A stretch of DNA of 64,000 bases from Blastocystis hominis (lineage: Eukaryota; Sar; Bigyra; Opalinata; Blastocystidae). Below, piece by piece: positions 12,435 through 23,483 of the stretch. A program made the translations under genes and the position numbers. The notes below the pieces were generated by a model, which worked only from the letters and a program-made list of their open reading frames with translations, was not told the DNA's origin and ran no database searches. Location of the stretch: NCBI RefSeq assembly GCF_000151665.1, contig NW_013171815.1, positions 199,153 to 263,152 on the forward strand, read 5' to 3'. The number at the start of each line of letters is the position of its first letter. Positions within the stretch are counted from its first letter, which is position 1.

Positions 12435-13060
12435 AGAAAACCTATTATTACAGAATAATAATAATAATAATCGCGGTATAATTGAATCTTAAGTATGAAG
12501 AACTCAAATCAAAAGCAAGTTGTGTTTTGCTTTTTAATACAGGATTGACAACTTTGGAATGTGAAAAAGACGGGCATGTGATTTCTAAGAATGAAACATG
12601 GAATGCAAAAACTTGAATATAAATTGCATTAATTTTTAAAAGTAATGTAATTGGTAAAGAATGGGACAGAGAAGATAAGAGAAACTAAACTTTGAACAAT
12701 AGTTAGCTAGTATTATTCTATCATTCGTATTTGATACACTCAAATACTTTAGAAAAATAATACTCTATATATATATATGAAAGAAGTCATTTGTCTGTAT
12801 TCCCCTCCAAAAAAATAGTCAAATATACGGTTCAATCGATACACATATATTTCAACAAGCATTTTTGGTGTGTTACTGTAGCTCTTTTCACTACAGTTCC
12901 GATTCCTTCCCATTTTCTCTTTGTACGATATAGTACCATCTCGTAAATGCTAGAACCCTACACAAAATGATTCTGAACAGCTTATCTTTGGAGAAAAATG
13001 ATCAATGGAAATTGAGCCGATTTTTGCACTTTTCGTTGTATTGTGTGAATATATCTTATA
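12435..13060. other. divergent intergenic region, AT-rich
   Basis: Lies between the start of the ABCG-like gene (minus) and that of the organellar RNA polymerase (plus). It contains a short AT dinucleotide run near 12766-12778 and no supported gene. It should carry two promoters; none was recognised by motif. Confidence 0.5.
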
Positions 13061-16000
13061 ATGTTCGCACTGCGGTGTAAGCATTATGCTATAACACACG
13101 GACTACAGCGACTCTTCACTACTGCTCTTTTCTCCCGACATCCCTTTCAAAGGTTTGCGTCGACTAGCTCAAAGCCAACAGAGCAGCTTGATATCGATAA
13201 AAAGAACGGAGTTTTGGCGTACATTCCGTTCGGCTCCGACTTCGAGTTAACTCCTATAATGGGTAAAAACTATGTATTCTCGGAATAATAAATAGATAGA
13301 GACAAACAAAAGCACCCAGACAGCACACTTAGTAAGGAAAAGATGGCTGAAGCGGTGAAAGTGAATCGTGATGTAATTTTTGCAATAGCCTTCTATGTAG
13401 CTACTCAAAAGACAACTTGAATTGGAAGAAAACGCAATCGACCTAGCCGTTCAGAAATATCAGGCTATGAAAGCTGAGGTAGAGAAGATCGGTCAGGGTG
13501 TGTCACTACGCCCTGCCCAAATTCTTCTTGCGGATTGGTTCGATCCTCTTTCCACAGCAATTCGTGAAGAGCAATTAAACATCAAGTACAGCTCGTATTT
13601 TTTATTTTCTACTCCACAGACAAGGAAAAGGAGCCATTTCCGAAAAGGCCATTCAGCCCTATCTCCTGCTTCTAAAGCCGGAAAAGATTTCGATTATCGT
13701 TCTCCATGAGCTGGTCCACATCCTGATGCAAAGCCCTGCTGGAAACGCCTACACCTTCTGCTGTGAAAACGTCGGCAAGATCATCAAATCCGAAGCTATC
13801 GCGAAAATCGAAAGCGACAAGAAGCGCAGATCCAAAAAAAAGGAGATTTTCGTCACCGCTCCGCTCCCTGACACCGATCTTGTGAATTCCACTTTTTCCC
13901 CTGATTTTGTTAGACAGATTGGGCGCCGGATATTACGTACAAAGTGGGAGGCGTGCTCCTCTTCCTTCTCCAAAAGAACTGCTTTATCAAAGTCGATGGG
14001 AAAGTCGGAATTCCAAAAATCGCCCAGTTTTAGAACGAGCCTGCTTTCATTCATTTCTATCGGCGCCAGCGACCCTCCGGGAATCTCATCGGCATGTTCC
14101 GCTTCAACGAAGCCGTCCAGCAAAAACTCGACCAAGGCGACTCCCGCGGGGAGATCTCATTCATCCGCTACAAGCCAATGCTGGTTCCCCCGCGGCCATG
14201 GCTCTCGGTGGACAGTGGCGGGTTCATTAGTCAGAAAACAGTGTTCATGCGGACGCACGGAAGCAAACTGCAGACGGACTGCTTGTACCAGGCGGATTTG
14301 ACGAGCGTGTTTCGGTCGCTGAACATTCTGGGAAAGGTGGGCTGGGTGATCAACAAGGACGTGCTGAAGGTAGCGGAGGCGGTGTGGGAGAATGGAGGCG
14401 GCGAGCTGGACATTCCGTCGCGGACGGACTTGAAAATGCCGGATCCGGTGGGCAATGCTGAGTGGGATTGAAGCAGAGCGAGTTTGAGAGCGAAAAGAAG
14501 TACCGCAAAGCGATGATGAAGATCAAGCAGAAGAACTACGACCTGCATTCGCTGCGTTGCGACCTCGGATACAAGCTCGACATCGCGCGCGAGTTTCAGA
14601 ACGATGTGAGTTTCGATTGTGTGAGGAAGAAGAATATAACGCATAGACTATCTATTTCCCGATGAATCTCGACTTTCGCGGCCGCGTGTACCCCATTCCG
14701 CCCCATCTGAACCATCTCGGAAACGATCTTTGTCGTGGCCTGCTCTCCTTCGCGCGGAAAAAACCGCTCGGCGAGCGCGGATTGTTCTGGCTCAAGATCC
14801 AAGTCGCCAATCTCTACGGAAACGACAAGGTCCGAATTCGATCGAACGCCGTGTGATCTTGTAGATTTCGTTCGACGATCGAAGCAAGTGGGTCGACGAG
14901 CATCTCCCCGCGATTCGCGAGTCCGTGCGAAACCCCCTCGCTCCGAACGCGTGGTGGAAAGAAGGAGACGATCCCTGGCAGTTATTAGCCACCTGCATGG
15001 AGTACATCCGAGCCATCGATTCGCCTCATCCCGAAGCCTATCTCAGCAACATCCCCGTGCATCAAGTCCGCCATGGGAGGGGCTCTCAGCATAGGACGGA
15101 AGCTGTAACGGATTGCAGCATTACGCCGCGCTGGGACTCGACAAAACCGGCGGAACGCAGGTCAATTTGGTCCCGAGTTCCAAGCCCGGAGACGTGTATT
15201 CCGCGGTTCTCCGCATCGTGAAGGAACGAATCCATGAGGATCTTCGCAACCCCGACGCGTCGATTCGCGCGATGGCCGAGCTGCTGCGTGGAGGCGAAGA
15301 AGTCAATCGCAAAGTCGTCAAGCAGACCGTGATGACGTCGGTGTACGGCGTGACCTTCGTGGGCGCGCGCGAGCAAATCGAAGGCCAGCTCAACGTCGGA
15401 ATCTGCGGGGATTCTGACGTGTAGGCGCGTCGTGACGATAAGAAAATCGACTTCGATGACGATATGCTGTACGCGCTGTCGATGTATCTCGCGGGATTGA
15501 CGCTGGGATCGATCGGCGTGACGAACAAAGGCGCCACGACCATCATGGCGTGGCTGAACAAGATCGCAGCGATCGTGGGAGCGAGATAACGCGGTGACGG
15601 ATAGATCGCACACACGAACAGCCCCGTGTGCTGGGTTACGCCGCTGGGGCTGCCGGTTGTGCAGCCGTATCGCAAGGAGAACGTGTTTCATATCGCGACG
15701 GCGATGCAGGACGTGCAGGTGAAGGTGAACAAGTACGCGAGGAGGGAGGGGTCCAGCGTAGCGATGTGCTGCCCGTGCTGACGAGGAAGCAGAGCTCGGC
15801 GTTCCCGCCCAATTTCGTACAGGCGAAGAAATGGCGTGAGGGGTAGGTGCATTCGCTGGACAGCACGCACATGATGATGACTTCGCTGGTGTGCGATAAG
15901 TATGATATGGACTTCGCGACCGTGCATGACTCGTACTGGACGCATGCGTGTAGGCGATTTCGCGTGGGGGTGAAAGAAAGGCGATGTGGACACAATGAAT

Positions 16001-16165
16001 CATTTGCTTCGAGAACAGTTCGTCAAGCTCTATTCGCAGCCCATCTTGGAGAATTTCTTGGAGTCTCTGGTGATTCGGTATCCCAGTTTGACGTTCCCGC
16101 CCATTCCGGAGAAGGGAGATTTGGATTTGAAATGTGTGCTGGAGAGTCCGTACTTTTTCAATTAA
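13061..16165 (+). CDS. POLRMT: mitochondrial-type (T7-like) DNA-directed RNA polymerase
   Basis: Single-subunit polymerase transcribing the genome of the mitochondrion-related organelle. The N terminus [19 protein letters not shown] is basic and hydroxylated, an organelle presequence. Family marks in order: [15 protein letters not shown] (near 14670), [14 protein letters not shown] (near 15100, palm), [16 protein letters not shown] (fingers), [14 protein letters not shown] (near 15820) and [11 protein letters not shown] with the second catalytic Asp. About 15 introns of 26-41 bp interrupt it; all joins keep the family frame. Length is about 870 residues; the N-terminal extension is shorter than in animals. 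The stop TAA is at 16163-16165, and TGTTTGTT follows about 24 bp later, so this gene has a normal genomic stop. Confidence 0.93.
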
Positions 16166-16238
16166 ATGTCTCTTTATTGCACTGTTTGTTGATTTGAATC
16201 GCTCGTTGCGGGATTTGGAGTCGGACGGTTTTCAAAGA

Positions 16239-17270
16239 ATGGTAACTCTCCAAGAGGTTATCGACAGCTTTGAGGATCCGGTCAAACTACGGGTCAGCGG
16301 TCTCCAGAGAGATGGTTCTTCCTTTTTGGTGAAGTTAGATCAACTGCTTGAGTCGGATATGATATCTATCTCCAAATCGGAGCCTTTGTTTAATTATATG
16401 ACCCAGGTGATAATGAGCAATGATACAGATACTCCTGTACAAACAATGGTCATGGGAGTCATTTCGTAGGAGTTGAAGGATGTCATGTCCGCGCTTTTCT
16501 ACTGTCTGGGTTCGCGAAGCAATGATATCAAGTGTTTGGCTGTTCGTCTTACTCCCTTTGTTTTGTACAACTATCTGAAAGGAGGGTTCGAGGAAAACCA
16601 TCCCGTTTGTACCGAATTTGCGTTTGCCTCACTCTTAGCGATTGAGACTTGCCTTATCAAAGTGCTCGCCGTCGAGATTGAAACGACTTCGAAACAGAGT
16701 CAGGAACCTTCCATGACCTTCCCTTCCGTTTTGCTGCATGCTTGCATTCATTGCTAGGTCTATCACACAGTTTCCGGGAAATCCGCCCCCGGTCTCACAC
16801 CTAACAGTCTCCAGCAGTACCAGAGCGTAATCGACACGAGTCGGAAGGATTTGCCCTCCAAACTGAAAGGCCTGCCGGACAGCTACGTTTCCTACATTCT
16901 GGCCTGCATCTCCATCCAGCGCCGCTACCTTCCCCACAACTTCCAAGACAAAGACGTGCTTCTCCAGCTCTTTTTGGTGTACGCCTCGCCTCCTTTTCTC
17001 ATTCGTAGGCTTCTCAACGCTGCCGAAGCGGATAGTTTGCTTCCTCTTTTCTCTCTCTCTCTCTTTCTAGACCTCTTTCCCCCCATCCGAGTCATCTCGC
17101 CGCTCCCCGACCAGGTTCTCACCGAGATCTCCGCGACCTTGAAAGCCATCTTCTGCATCTACGGCGATACTCCGCTCTTCGAGAAATGCCGACAGGCGCT
17201 GCTCAACACGGCGCTCTCCTCCAACAGCGAATCCGTACTGCTTCTCTCTTTCCTCATGAATCCCTCCTAA
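16239..17270 (+). CDS. hypothetical helical protein
   Basis: The ATG at 16239 follows the polymerase stop by 73 bp. Reading is MVTLQEVIDSFEDPVK..., with introns of 33 bp (ending GTAG at 16470) and 30 bp (ending CTAG at 16758), both removing in-frame TAGs without changing frame. A pyrimidine-rich 36-bp stretch before 17070 (GT...TTTCTAG) may be a third, in-frame intron. The product is about 300 residues, leucine-rich and helical by eye (YVSYILACISIQRRYLP, CRQALLNTALSS), like an ARM/HEAT-type solenoid, but I recognise no family. The gene ends TAA at 17268-17270, 71 bp from the convergent threonine dehydrogenase stop. Confidence 0.6.
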
Positions 17271-17341
17271 GAACGGATCGATTTGCACCCTTCTTCCTCC
17301 TTCTTCTTGGTTCCTTTCCTCTGTTTTCAACAAACACTCGC

Positions 17342-18419
17342 TTAGTTCTTAGCGTTCATCAGCTTCTTCTCGATCTCCGTGAGCATGTCGCGCGTCAACG
17401 CGTCCATGTCGTACTCCTCCTTCCATCCCCAATCCTTGCGAGCGTGGCTATCGTCCAGCGAGTACGGCCACGAGTCCGCGATCGCCTGGCGGCTGTCCGG
17501 CTTGTAGTCGATCGTGAAGTCGGGCATGTACTTCTTGATGTTCTCCGCCAGCTGCGCGGGCGTGAACGTCATGGCCGCGATGTTGTACACGCACTGCGTC
17601 AGCTTGCTGCGGTCCGCCTCGATCAGCTCCAGCGTTCCACGCAGACAGTCGGGCATGTACATCATGGGCAGCGGGGTGTCGGGGCCCAGGAAGCAAGTGT
17701 AGTGGTGGTGCTTAATCGCCTCGTAGAAGATATCGATGGCGTAATCCGTCGTGCCACCGCCAGGCAGCGCCTTGTTCGAAATGATGCCGGGGTAGCGGCA
17801 GCTGCGGAAGTCCAGACCCTGGGTGCGGTGGTAGTACTCGCCGAGCAGCTCCAGATGCACCTTGGACACACCGTACATCGTCGTGGGACGCATGATGGTC
17901 TCATCGGGGGTCATCTCCTTGGGGGTCGAGGGACCGAACGCGCCGATCGTCGAAGGAATGTACAGACGGCACTTGTACTGGCGAGCCACCTCGATGATGT
18001 TCTCCGAACCGTGCACGTTCACCTCCAGAGCCTTCTGGGGCATCTTCTCACCGATAGCGGACAGCAGAGCGCCCAGATGAATGATCCAGGTGATTCCGTT
18101 CTCGGCCACAAGGCGGGTCACGTTGTTCTTGTCAGTCACATCCAAGAACGCGGAGGGACCCGAGGTCTGGAACTCTCTGTTCGGGAAGCGGAGATCCGAA
18201 GCAATGACGTTCTCAACACCGTACTTCTTACGGAGAACTAGACATCAATGGCGGTCAAAATGAGCAATACGAGTAACGAACTCGGTACCAATCTGTCCGC
18301 AAGCACCAGTGATCAGAATTCTGGGAGCGTTGGCCGTAGCGAAGGTACGAGCAGCCTACAGCCTCAACAAAGCAGCACGGACCTACACTAAAAGTAGCCT
18401 TTGCAGCAGTAGCAAGCAT
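17342..18419 (-). CDS. TDH: L-threonine 3-dehydrogenase, organellar
   Basis: Short-chain (extended) dehydrogenase that oxidises threonine with NAD+ to 2-amino-3-oxobutyrate, a source of glycine. The N terminus MLATAAKATFSAARTFATA is a presequence; then the nucleotide fold ITGACGQIG, and the catalytic YxxxK as YGVSKVHLE. The family sequence RYPGIISNKALPGGGTTDYA is present in pieces around 17740-17790. Two introns near the 5' end (31 and 33 bp) join MLATAAKATFS to AARTF and EFVT to LLRKKYGVENVIASD. About 337 residues. The stop is at 17342-17344, with TGTTTGTT about 6 bp beyond it. The enzyme would feed glycine to the two SHMT genes in this window. Confidence 0.93.
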
Positions 18420-18738
18420 ATCTCTAGAAATCAAACAAAGAACAAATGGTCCTACATAAAACAGAGAATTATGTGAAAATTAGGGAAAAAGGGAAACCGA
18501 GGTAAAAGATCATATTTAAGATGATAGGGTTGAATTAACGTTAATAAGAATAATTATTGTAATTACACAGGATAGTACACAAATCAAAAACTATATAGCA
18601 GATAGAAGAGAAAAGAGGAGATAGGGCAGAAAAACCATTTACACTTACCCACTTTTGGTTTTTTGGGAGAGGCAGATGGACGTAATCAAAGAGGAATGCA
18701 GAGTAAAAGTAATGATTCGCACACATAGTAAAATACAG

Positions 18739-18906
18739 TTACACGTTCTCGATGTTCAAGCCTCTGAACTAAGCGGCTTGCCAGCGAAAAGAGTTTACAG
18801 TACTCGTATTCAAAATGAGGTATAGAAAGTGTTCCAGAAGCATGGAGACGTTTTCTTCCTTTCCGACCGCCAGCACATCCAAGACACGATAAAAGGTGTT
18901 TCGCAT
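18739..18906 (-). CDS. possible small protein, low confidence
   Basis: ATG at 18904-18906 opens MRNTFYRVLDVLAVGKEE..., leucine-rich and protein-like. A 30-bp GT...AG stretch (GTAAACTC...GCTTAG) removes an in-frame TAG and joins to FRGLNIENV and a stop at 18739. Only about 45 residues result, with no recognised family. It could instead be the tail of a longer transcript or chance. Confidence 0.25.
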
Positions 18907-19066
18907 CCATTTGAAGATTCATGGTGTAGAACAAACCAGTGTTTGGAAAAAGCGCCTGGAAGCGAAGTAGTCAATAGGTTGTGTACTATCATCATCCGGT
19001 GTTTACCAAACAAACAACGCACCAATAAAAGCAACTTTACAAGTAATCGGAAACGGATCCGAAAAC

Positions 19067-19093
19067 AAATGTAATGTAATGTAATGTAATGTA
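19067..19093. repeat. (ATGTA)n microsatellite
   Basis: About five copies of the unit TGTAA/ATGTA lie directly 3' of the PWP2 stop. No function seen. Confidence 0.8.
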
Positions 19094-19102
19094 AAAGACC
19101 CC

Positions 19103-22074
19103 TCACTCCTGCTCCATGCCTCTCTGTCCACACATTTCTCCCAGATACTGCAGCGTGTACATATTGCTATCCGCCGAGTTCTTGCAATTGTTGTAATGCT
19201 CGAGCAGACATTTCTGCACCGCTCTCATCACCGACACATATCGACGCGGATTCTTCCGCATATACTCTCCATGCGACCGCAACAGCCACAAAATCCACGT
19301 CACGTAGTACTCCAGATAGATCGTCTCCTGCGTCTGCACGCACAGCACCTGTAACAATCTCGTTAAGAATAACCGCGGCACCTCCCCACACACCACCTGA
19401 ATCTGGTCGAACGGCACGGACTGCACGACCGTTCGGATGTACGCCTCCTCGTTGAGGTGCAGCGCGTAGATGAGCGCCTTGGGCCACTCCTCGCCCGCCA
19501 GCGCGTATCGAATGCTCTCCGGCGTGACGTCCTCGCTCAGATCGAACGGGTCGAACGTCAGCGACGGGTCCAGCGTGTACACCATCAGGCCCTGGCTCGA
19601 CGCGGCCGCCCACGCGTCTCCGGAGGGCGAGAACTTCACGGCGTTGCAGTAGATCTCGTCGCGGAGCGATCGCTTGGCTCCGTCGCCCTTCAGCACGCCG
19701 GGGACGAGGTATTGCTCGCGCCTACATGGTCAGGAACCGCGGGGAGCGTACGTCTCGTCGGGGAGCTCGCTGGTGGCGCCGATTTCGGTCATGTTCTTGC
19801 TGTTGAGCTTGTCGAGGACGCCCTCCAGAGAGCGATTCTGCGTGAGCGGGTACTTGCGAATGAGCGTTTTGGACTGGACGCCGTAGATGCAGACGTACTT
19901 GGAGTGGCCCGAGGCGATCAGGAAGTCTCCGTCGGGCGAGTAGCAGACAGACCGGAAGTACTTGCCCTGCATGTTGTGCTTCGCCGTGAACTCGTCCGTG
20001 CTCCTGCGTCCGCCCGCCAAATCGCGACGCCCGTCGATGGTTCCCTTGACTTGCGCTGCGCGTGATCCTCCCCGCGAATTGCTCACCTTCCTTCGCGTCC
20101 CAGATGTACACGCTGCCGTTCATGCACGACACGATCAGCTCGTCCGCATCGCGACGCCAGTCCAGCGCCACCACCTCCGAGGGGTGGTTCAGTGACTCCT
20201 TCAGCCCGCTGCCCAACAAATCCCACGTCCGCACGGTGTGGTCCCACGATCCCGACGCCAGCTGCGTGCCGCGACCGTTGAATCGGAGGCAGGAGATCGG
20301 GCCCTCGTGGCCGGTCAGCGTATCCAAAAGCTTGCCGGTGCGCAGCGACCAGATGTAGATGTTGAACGGGGTTTTGCTGCCCGCCGCGATGAGATCACCC
20401 GACCTAGAGATGATTTATTTCGATTCGACCCGACGCGTCGCAGGTGACGCAGGTGAACTGCACGGGGACGGGGGTGGTGAGCGTTCGGAAGTTTCGGTAC
20501 CGTACCAGATCGAACGCGCGCACGGTTCCGTCGAGCGAGGCGGAGACGATCGCGTGGCCGCCCCGGACGTAGCAGAGATCGGTCACTGCGGCCGTGTGCT
20601 CGGAGAACGTCACGTAGCAGAAGCCTGATGTCATGCTCCAGAGCTTGATTTTGCCGTCGTCGCCGCCGGTGACCACAACGCCGCCGTCCGGAGAGAACTC
20701 CAAGGCGCCGATGTTGTGATAGTGGCCTTGCTGCTTGAGCACGTAGGTCTCGGACTGCCACTCCCAGACGAGCAATTGGCCGAGCGTGGCGCAGCCGAAC
20801 GCGAGCCAGTCACCGGAGCGATTGATGGCGCAGGAGGAGATGCTGCGGTTGGAGATGGAGAGCGTGTGGATGAGATTGAAGCTGGGCATCTCGTAGAGAG
20901 AGAACACTCCGTTGGAGAGACCGACGATGAGGAGATGCGTGCGAGAATTGAAGTCGCAGCTGGTGGTGGGGTAGGTTTCGCCGAGGTAGTGGCGATCTTT
21001 GATGGCCCATTTGCCGTGCGCGTAGATGCTGGTGGGGAAGTCGGAATCGGATTCGTCTTCCGATTCGGAAACGGGGGTTTCCTTGGGTTCTTCTTCTTCT
21101 TCATTCTTGCTCTCTTCCTTTTCTTCTTTCTCCTCCTCCTCTTCTTCTTCTTCCTTATCTGATTCACTCTCCTCCTTTTCTTCTTCTTCTTCTTCACTCT
21201 CACTCTCACTCTCCTCCTTTTCTTCTTCCTTTTCTTCCTCCTTCTCTTCTTCCTTCTCCTCCTTCTCTTCTTCCTTCTCCTCCTTCTCCTCCTTCTTTTC
21301 TTCCTTCTCCTCTTCCTTTTCTTCTTCCATTGAATCCTTTTTACCTGCCTTGAAATTCTTTCCACGTTTCACAAACTTTTGATATCTCATTTGCTTTTCC
21401 CACTCCTCGTCACTCACCGGTTTCCATGCCCATTCAAAAATAGCGCCATCTTCAGCAACCGAAACAATGCTACGATCGTCTTCGGTGAAGTAGGCACCAA
21501 CAATACTACCACGGTGCCCTGTCAGAAGCACAGGGACGAAGCCGTATTTATTACCTACAGAGAAAATACGGACATTCATATCTGCGGAAGCTGTCACCAG
21601 ATATTCACCATCATGGCTCCATCGTACTGACTTGATAGTGTCATAATGTCTGCCTATCTCGAGGTAGAACTCAAGAGGAGCGAAATGACGTTTTTCTGAA
21701 GGAGTCCACCATAATTGAAGCTTCCTCTCCATTGTAACAGCGATCAAACTATCGTCGGGACTAAACTGAATGTCTGTAACAGGCTTTGCAAAGGCAAAGC
21801 GATAGAGAACGACTCTCTTCTTCAGATTGACAAATACCGCTTTTCCCTCAACGTCCACCGCAATCATAAAACGTCCATTGTTAGAAACGCAAATACGGGA
21901 GATATCCATACGCGTCTCCATAGGCAGCGTGTACGATGTGTGGTTCACTAAGTCAAACACAGACACGCGATTCCCAACAGGAGAATACAGAACATTCCCG
22001 TCTGTAGAGTAACACACGTTTCCACACTTGAAAACCGTACCACAGAGGTTTGTGAACTTGTACGAGAATTTCAT
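19103..22074 (-). CDS. PWP2: periodic tryptophan protein 2 (UTP-B subunit)
   Basis: WD40 protein of the small-subunit processome, needed for 18S rRNA maturation in the nucleolus. The start MKFSYKFTNLCGTVFKCGN at 22074 is the family N terminus; an upstream in-frame ATG is ignored. Two WD40 propellers follow (for example VRWSHDGEYLVTASAD, FNGRGTQLASGSWDHTVRTW), then the PWP2 C-terminal domain (YLEYYVTWILWLLRSHG). Three introns of 30-31 bp lie in the 3' half. A long acidic insert (21050-21340, mostly Glu with Lys/Ser) sits between the propellers and is much longer than in most relatives. About 960 residues. The gene runs in the same direction as RPS11, whose stop is 118 bp upstream. Confidence 0.93.
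21050..21340 (-). repeat. low-complexity Glu/Lys/Ser-coding tract in PWP2
   Basis: The + strand is an almost pure CTT/CTC/TCC pyrimidine tract; the minus strand codes for about 95 residues, mostly Glu with Lys and Ser. It stays open in frame throughout, so it is translated, and probably varies in length between strains. Confidence 0.85.
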
Positions 22075-22192
22075 ACCAACAAGTTTCAAACGTGCAACAA
22101 TGAATGAAGATGATGACGATGACCAAACTCTCCCACAAATAAGAGTATCCAACAAACAAAATGAATTACGTCACCTTTCCTGTGTAACAGAC

Positions 22193-22837
22193 TTAGAACA
22201 TACGGAACTGCTTACGGATGTTGGACAGACCCTTGGACTTCTGAGACTCGTGGTCAATCACGTTGAATCTCACAGTCTTGGAGAGAGGTCTAGTCTCAAT
22301 CAAGCGACAGAAGCTTACCTGCACTGACCAATGGTCACAATATCTCCTTCCTTCACATCGAAGCAGGGAGAGCAGTGAGCAGGGATGTTGCGATGTCTCT
22401 TTTCGTAACTAGGGAATCAGATCCACCTTCCATTTCCTACCGTCTGTACTTCTTGACGTAACGCAGGTAGTCACGGCGGACAATGATCGTGCGCTCCATC
22501 TTGGTGGAGATGACCAGTCCCTTCAGGATGGCTCCACGAATGGTCACATCGGAAGTGAACGGGCACTTCTTGTCCACGTACTTTCCGTTGATGGCGGCGG
22601 CGGGGGTCTTGATGCCCAGACCAATGTTGGCGTACCAGCGCTGGTTGGCCTTCTTGCCCAAGAGGTGGACCTTGCGGTAAGAGAACTTATCCTGCTTCTG
22701 GAAAGCAGCTTGGTTCTACAGTAACATTAGAAATTCTGCGAAATGATAGAGAGATGAGTCTAGCGGACAGCATCGCACGAAAACCATTTCTCAACAACAT
22801 CGACGTGTCTACTTACTTGCTCCTGAATGCTAGCCAT
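22193..22837 (-). CDS. RPS11: 40S ribosomal protein S11 (uS17)
   Basis: Start MASIQEQ, then after intron 1 [68 protein letters not shown] and the end RKQFRMF. This is the complete uS17 family protein (about 155 residues). Intron 1 is about 101 bp, three times the usual size here, while the other two are about 31 and 29 bp. Long first introns are common in ribosomal protein genes; I looked for C/D box motifs in it and found no convincing pair. The stop TAA is at 22193; TGTTTGTT lies about 33 bp beyond it. Confidence 0.95.
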
Positions 22838-23095
22838 AATTCTTCTTTAAGAAAAGGTGATTATTGAGAGAATAGAAAATAGTTGGACCCTGGGGGTACC
22901 ATGTTCGCTATCTTATCTCTATATAATTGAATTTACCCCACATAATTACTTAATTCGATTCGCAATGCACATTTAAAAACACATGTAATTATAATCACGC
23001 ACGCCACATCCAAAGAGATAGAAAAATAGATAGAGTCCATTTACATTATCATTTATTCTTTGTCTTTGTAATTCGATCTTGATAGAGGAATCGCA

Positions 23096-23483
23096 ATGGA
23101 TCAGAACTACGAGGAAATTTCGACTGGATTAATAGATACAAAGACAGAGACTCGTTGGATTGGATCTTTAAATTTTATGAGTAGGTCGTGGAAGCTCCTT
23201 CCGCAGAATGATGAGAAGACAAAATACGGGACGCCCTCGTGCATCAAATGAAATTATCGTTGGACCCAAGACAGTCGGTAGTATGGGTGTGGATATAAAC
23301 GAAATTGCTGGGATTCAGCAAGATATGATCAATTCTGACAACACTGAACCAAAACCTTGTTTAAACCGCTATTATTGGATAGCCGTTATTGCTGGTATCT
23401 GTTGTCTCATCTCCATCGCGATTGCGCTGCTTTTGTTCTTGCTCTATTGCTCTTTGTTCCACAAACATCTTATTTCATGGTAG
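23096..23483 (+). CDS. small membrane protein, unknown
   Basis: The C-terminal part is NRYYWIAVIAGICCLISIAI followed by ALLLFLLYCSLF and HKHLISW: one long hydrophobic segment near the C terminus. The minimal frame starts at ATG 23208. An upstream ATG at 23096 (MDQNYEEISTGLIDTK) can be joined in frame by a 22-bp GT-AG intron ending at about 23205. The TAG stop at 23481-23483 lies 14 bp inside the 3' end of the opposite gene. The family is not recognised. Confidence 0.5.
23460..23471 (-). terminator. 3' element AAGA-TGTTTGTG of the FN3 gene
   Basis: The T of the TAA stop (23472) is followed by 4 nt and TGTTTGTG. The element lies inside the last coding exon of the opposite small membrane-protein gene (it codes for HKHLI there). 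Confidence 0.75.

Larger units (their letters stand above)
18420..19102. other. gap between TDH and PWP2; one doubtful small gene
   Basis: The only coding-like part is 18739-18906 (minus), listed separately. The remainder is AT-rich and holds the TDH promoter, the PWP2 3' region and a pentanucleotide repeat at about 19067-19093. A TGTTTGTTTG element on the minus strand near 19010 may serve PWP2. Confidence 0.45.

Noticed and set aside
17186-18241. 351-codon plus-strand frame
   Set aside because: Antisense to threonine dehydrogenase and rich in Arg, Val and His; the minus-strand product is a clear enzyme.
20631-21365. 244-codon Lys/Arg-rich minus-strand frame
   Set aside because: It is an alternative frame of the purine tract that codes for the acidic insert of PWP2.
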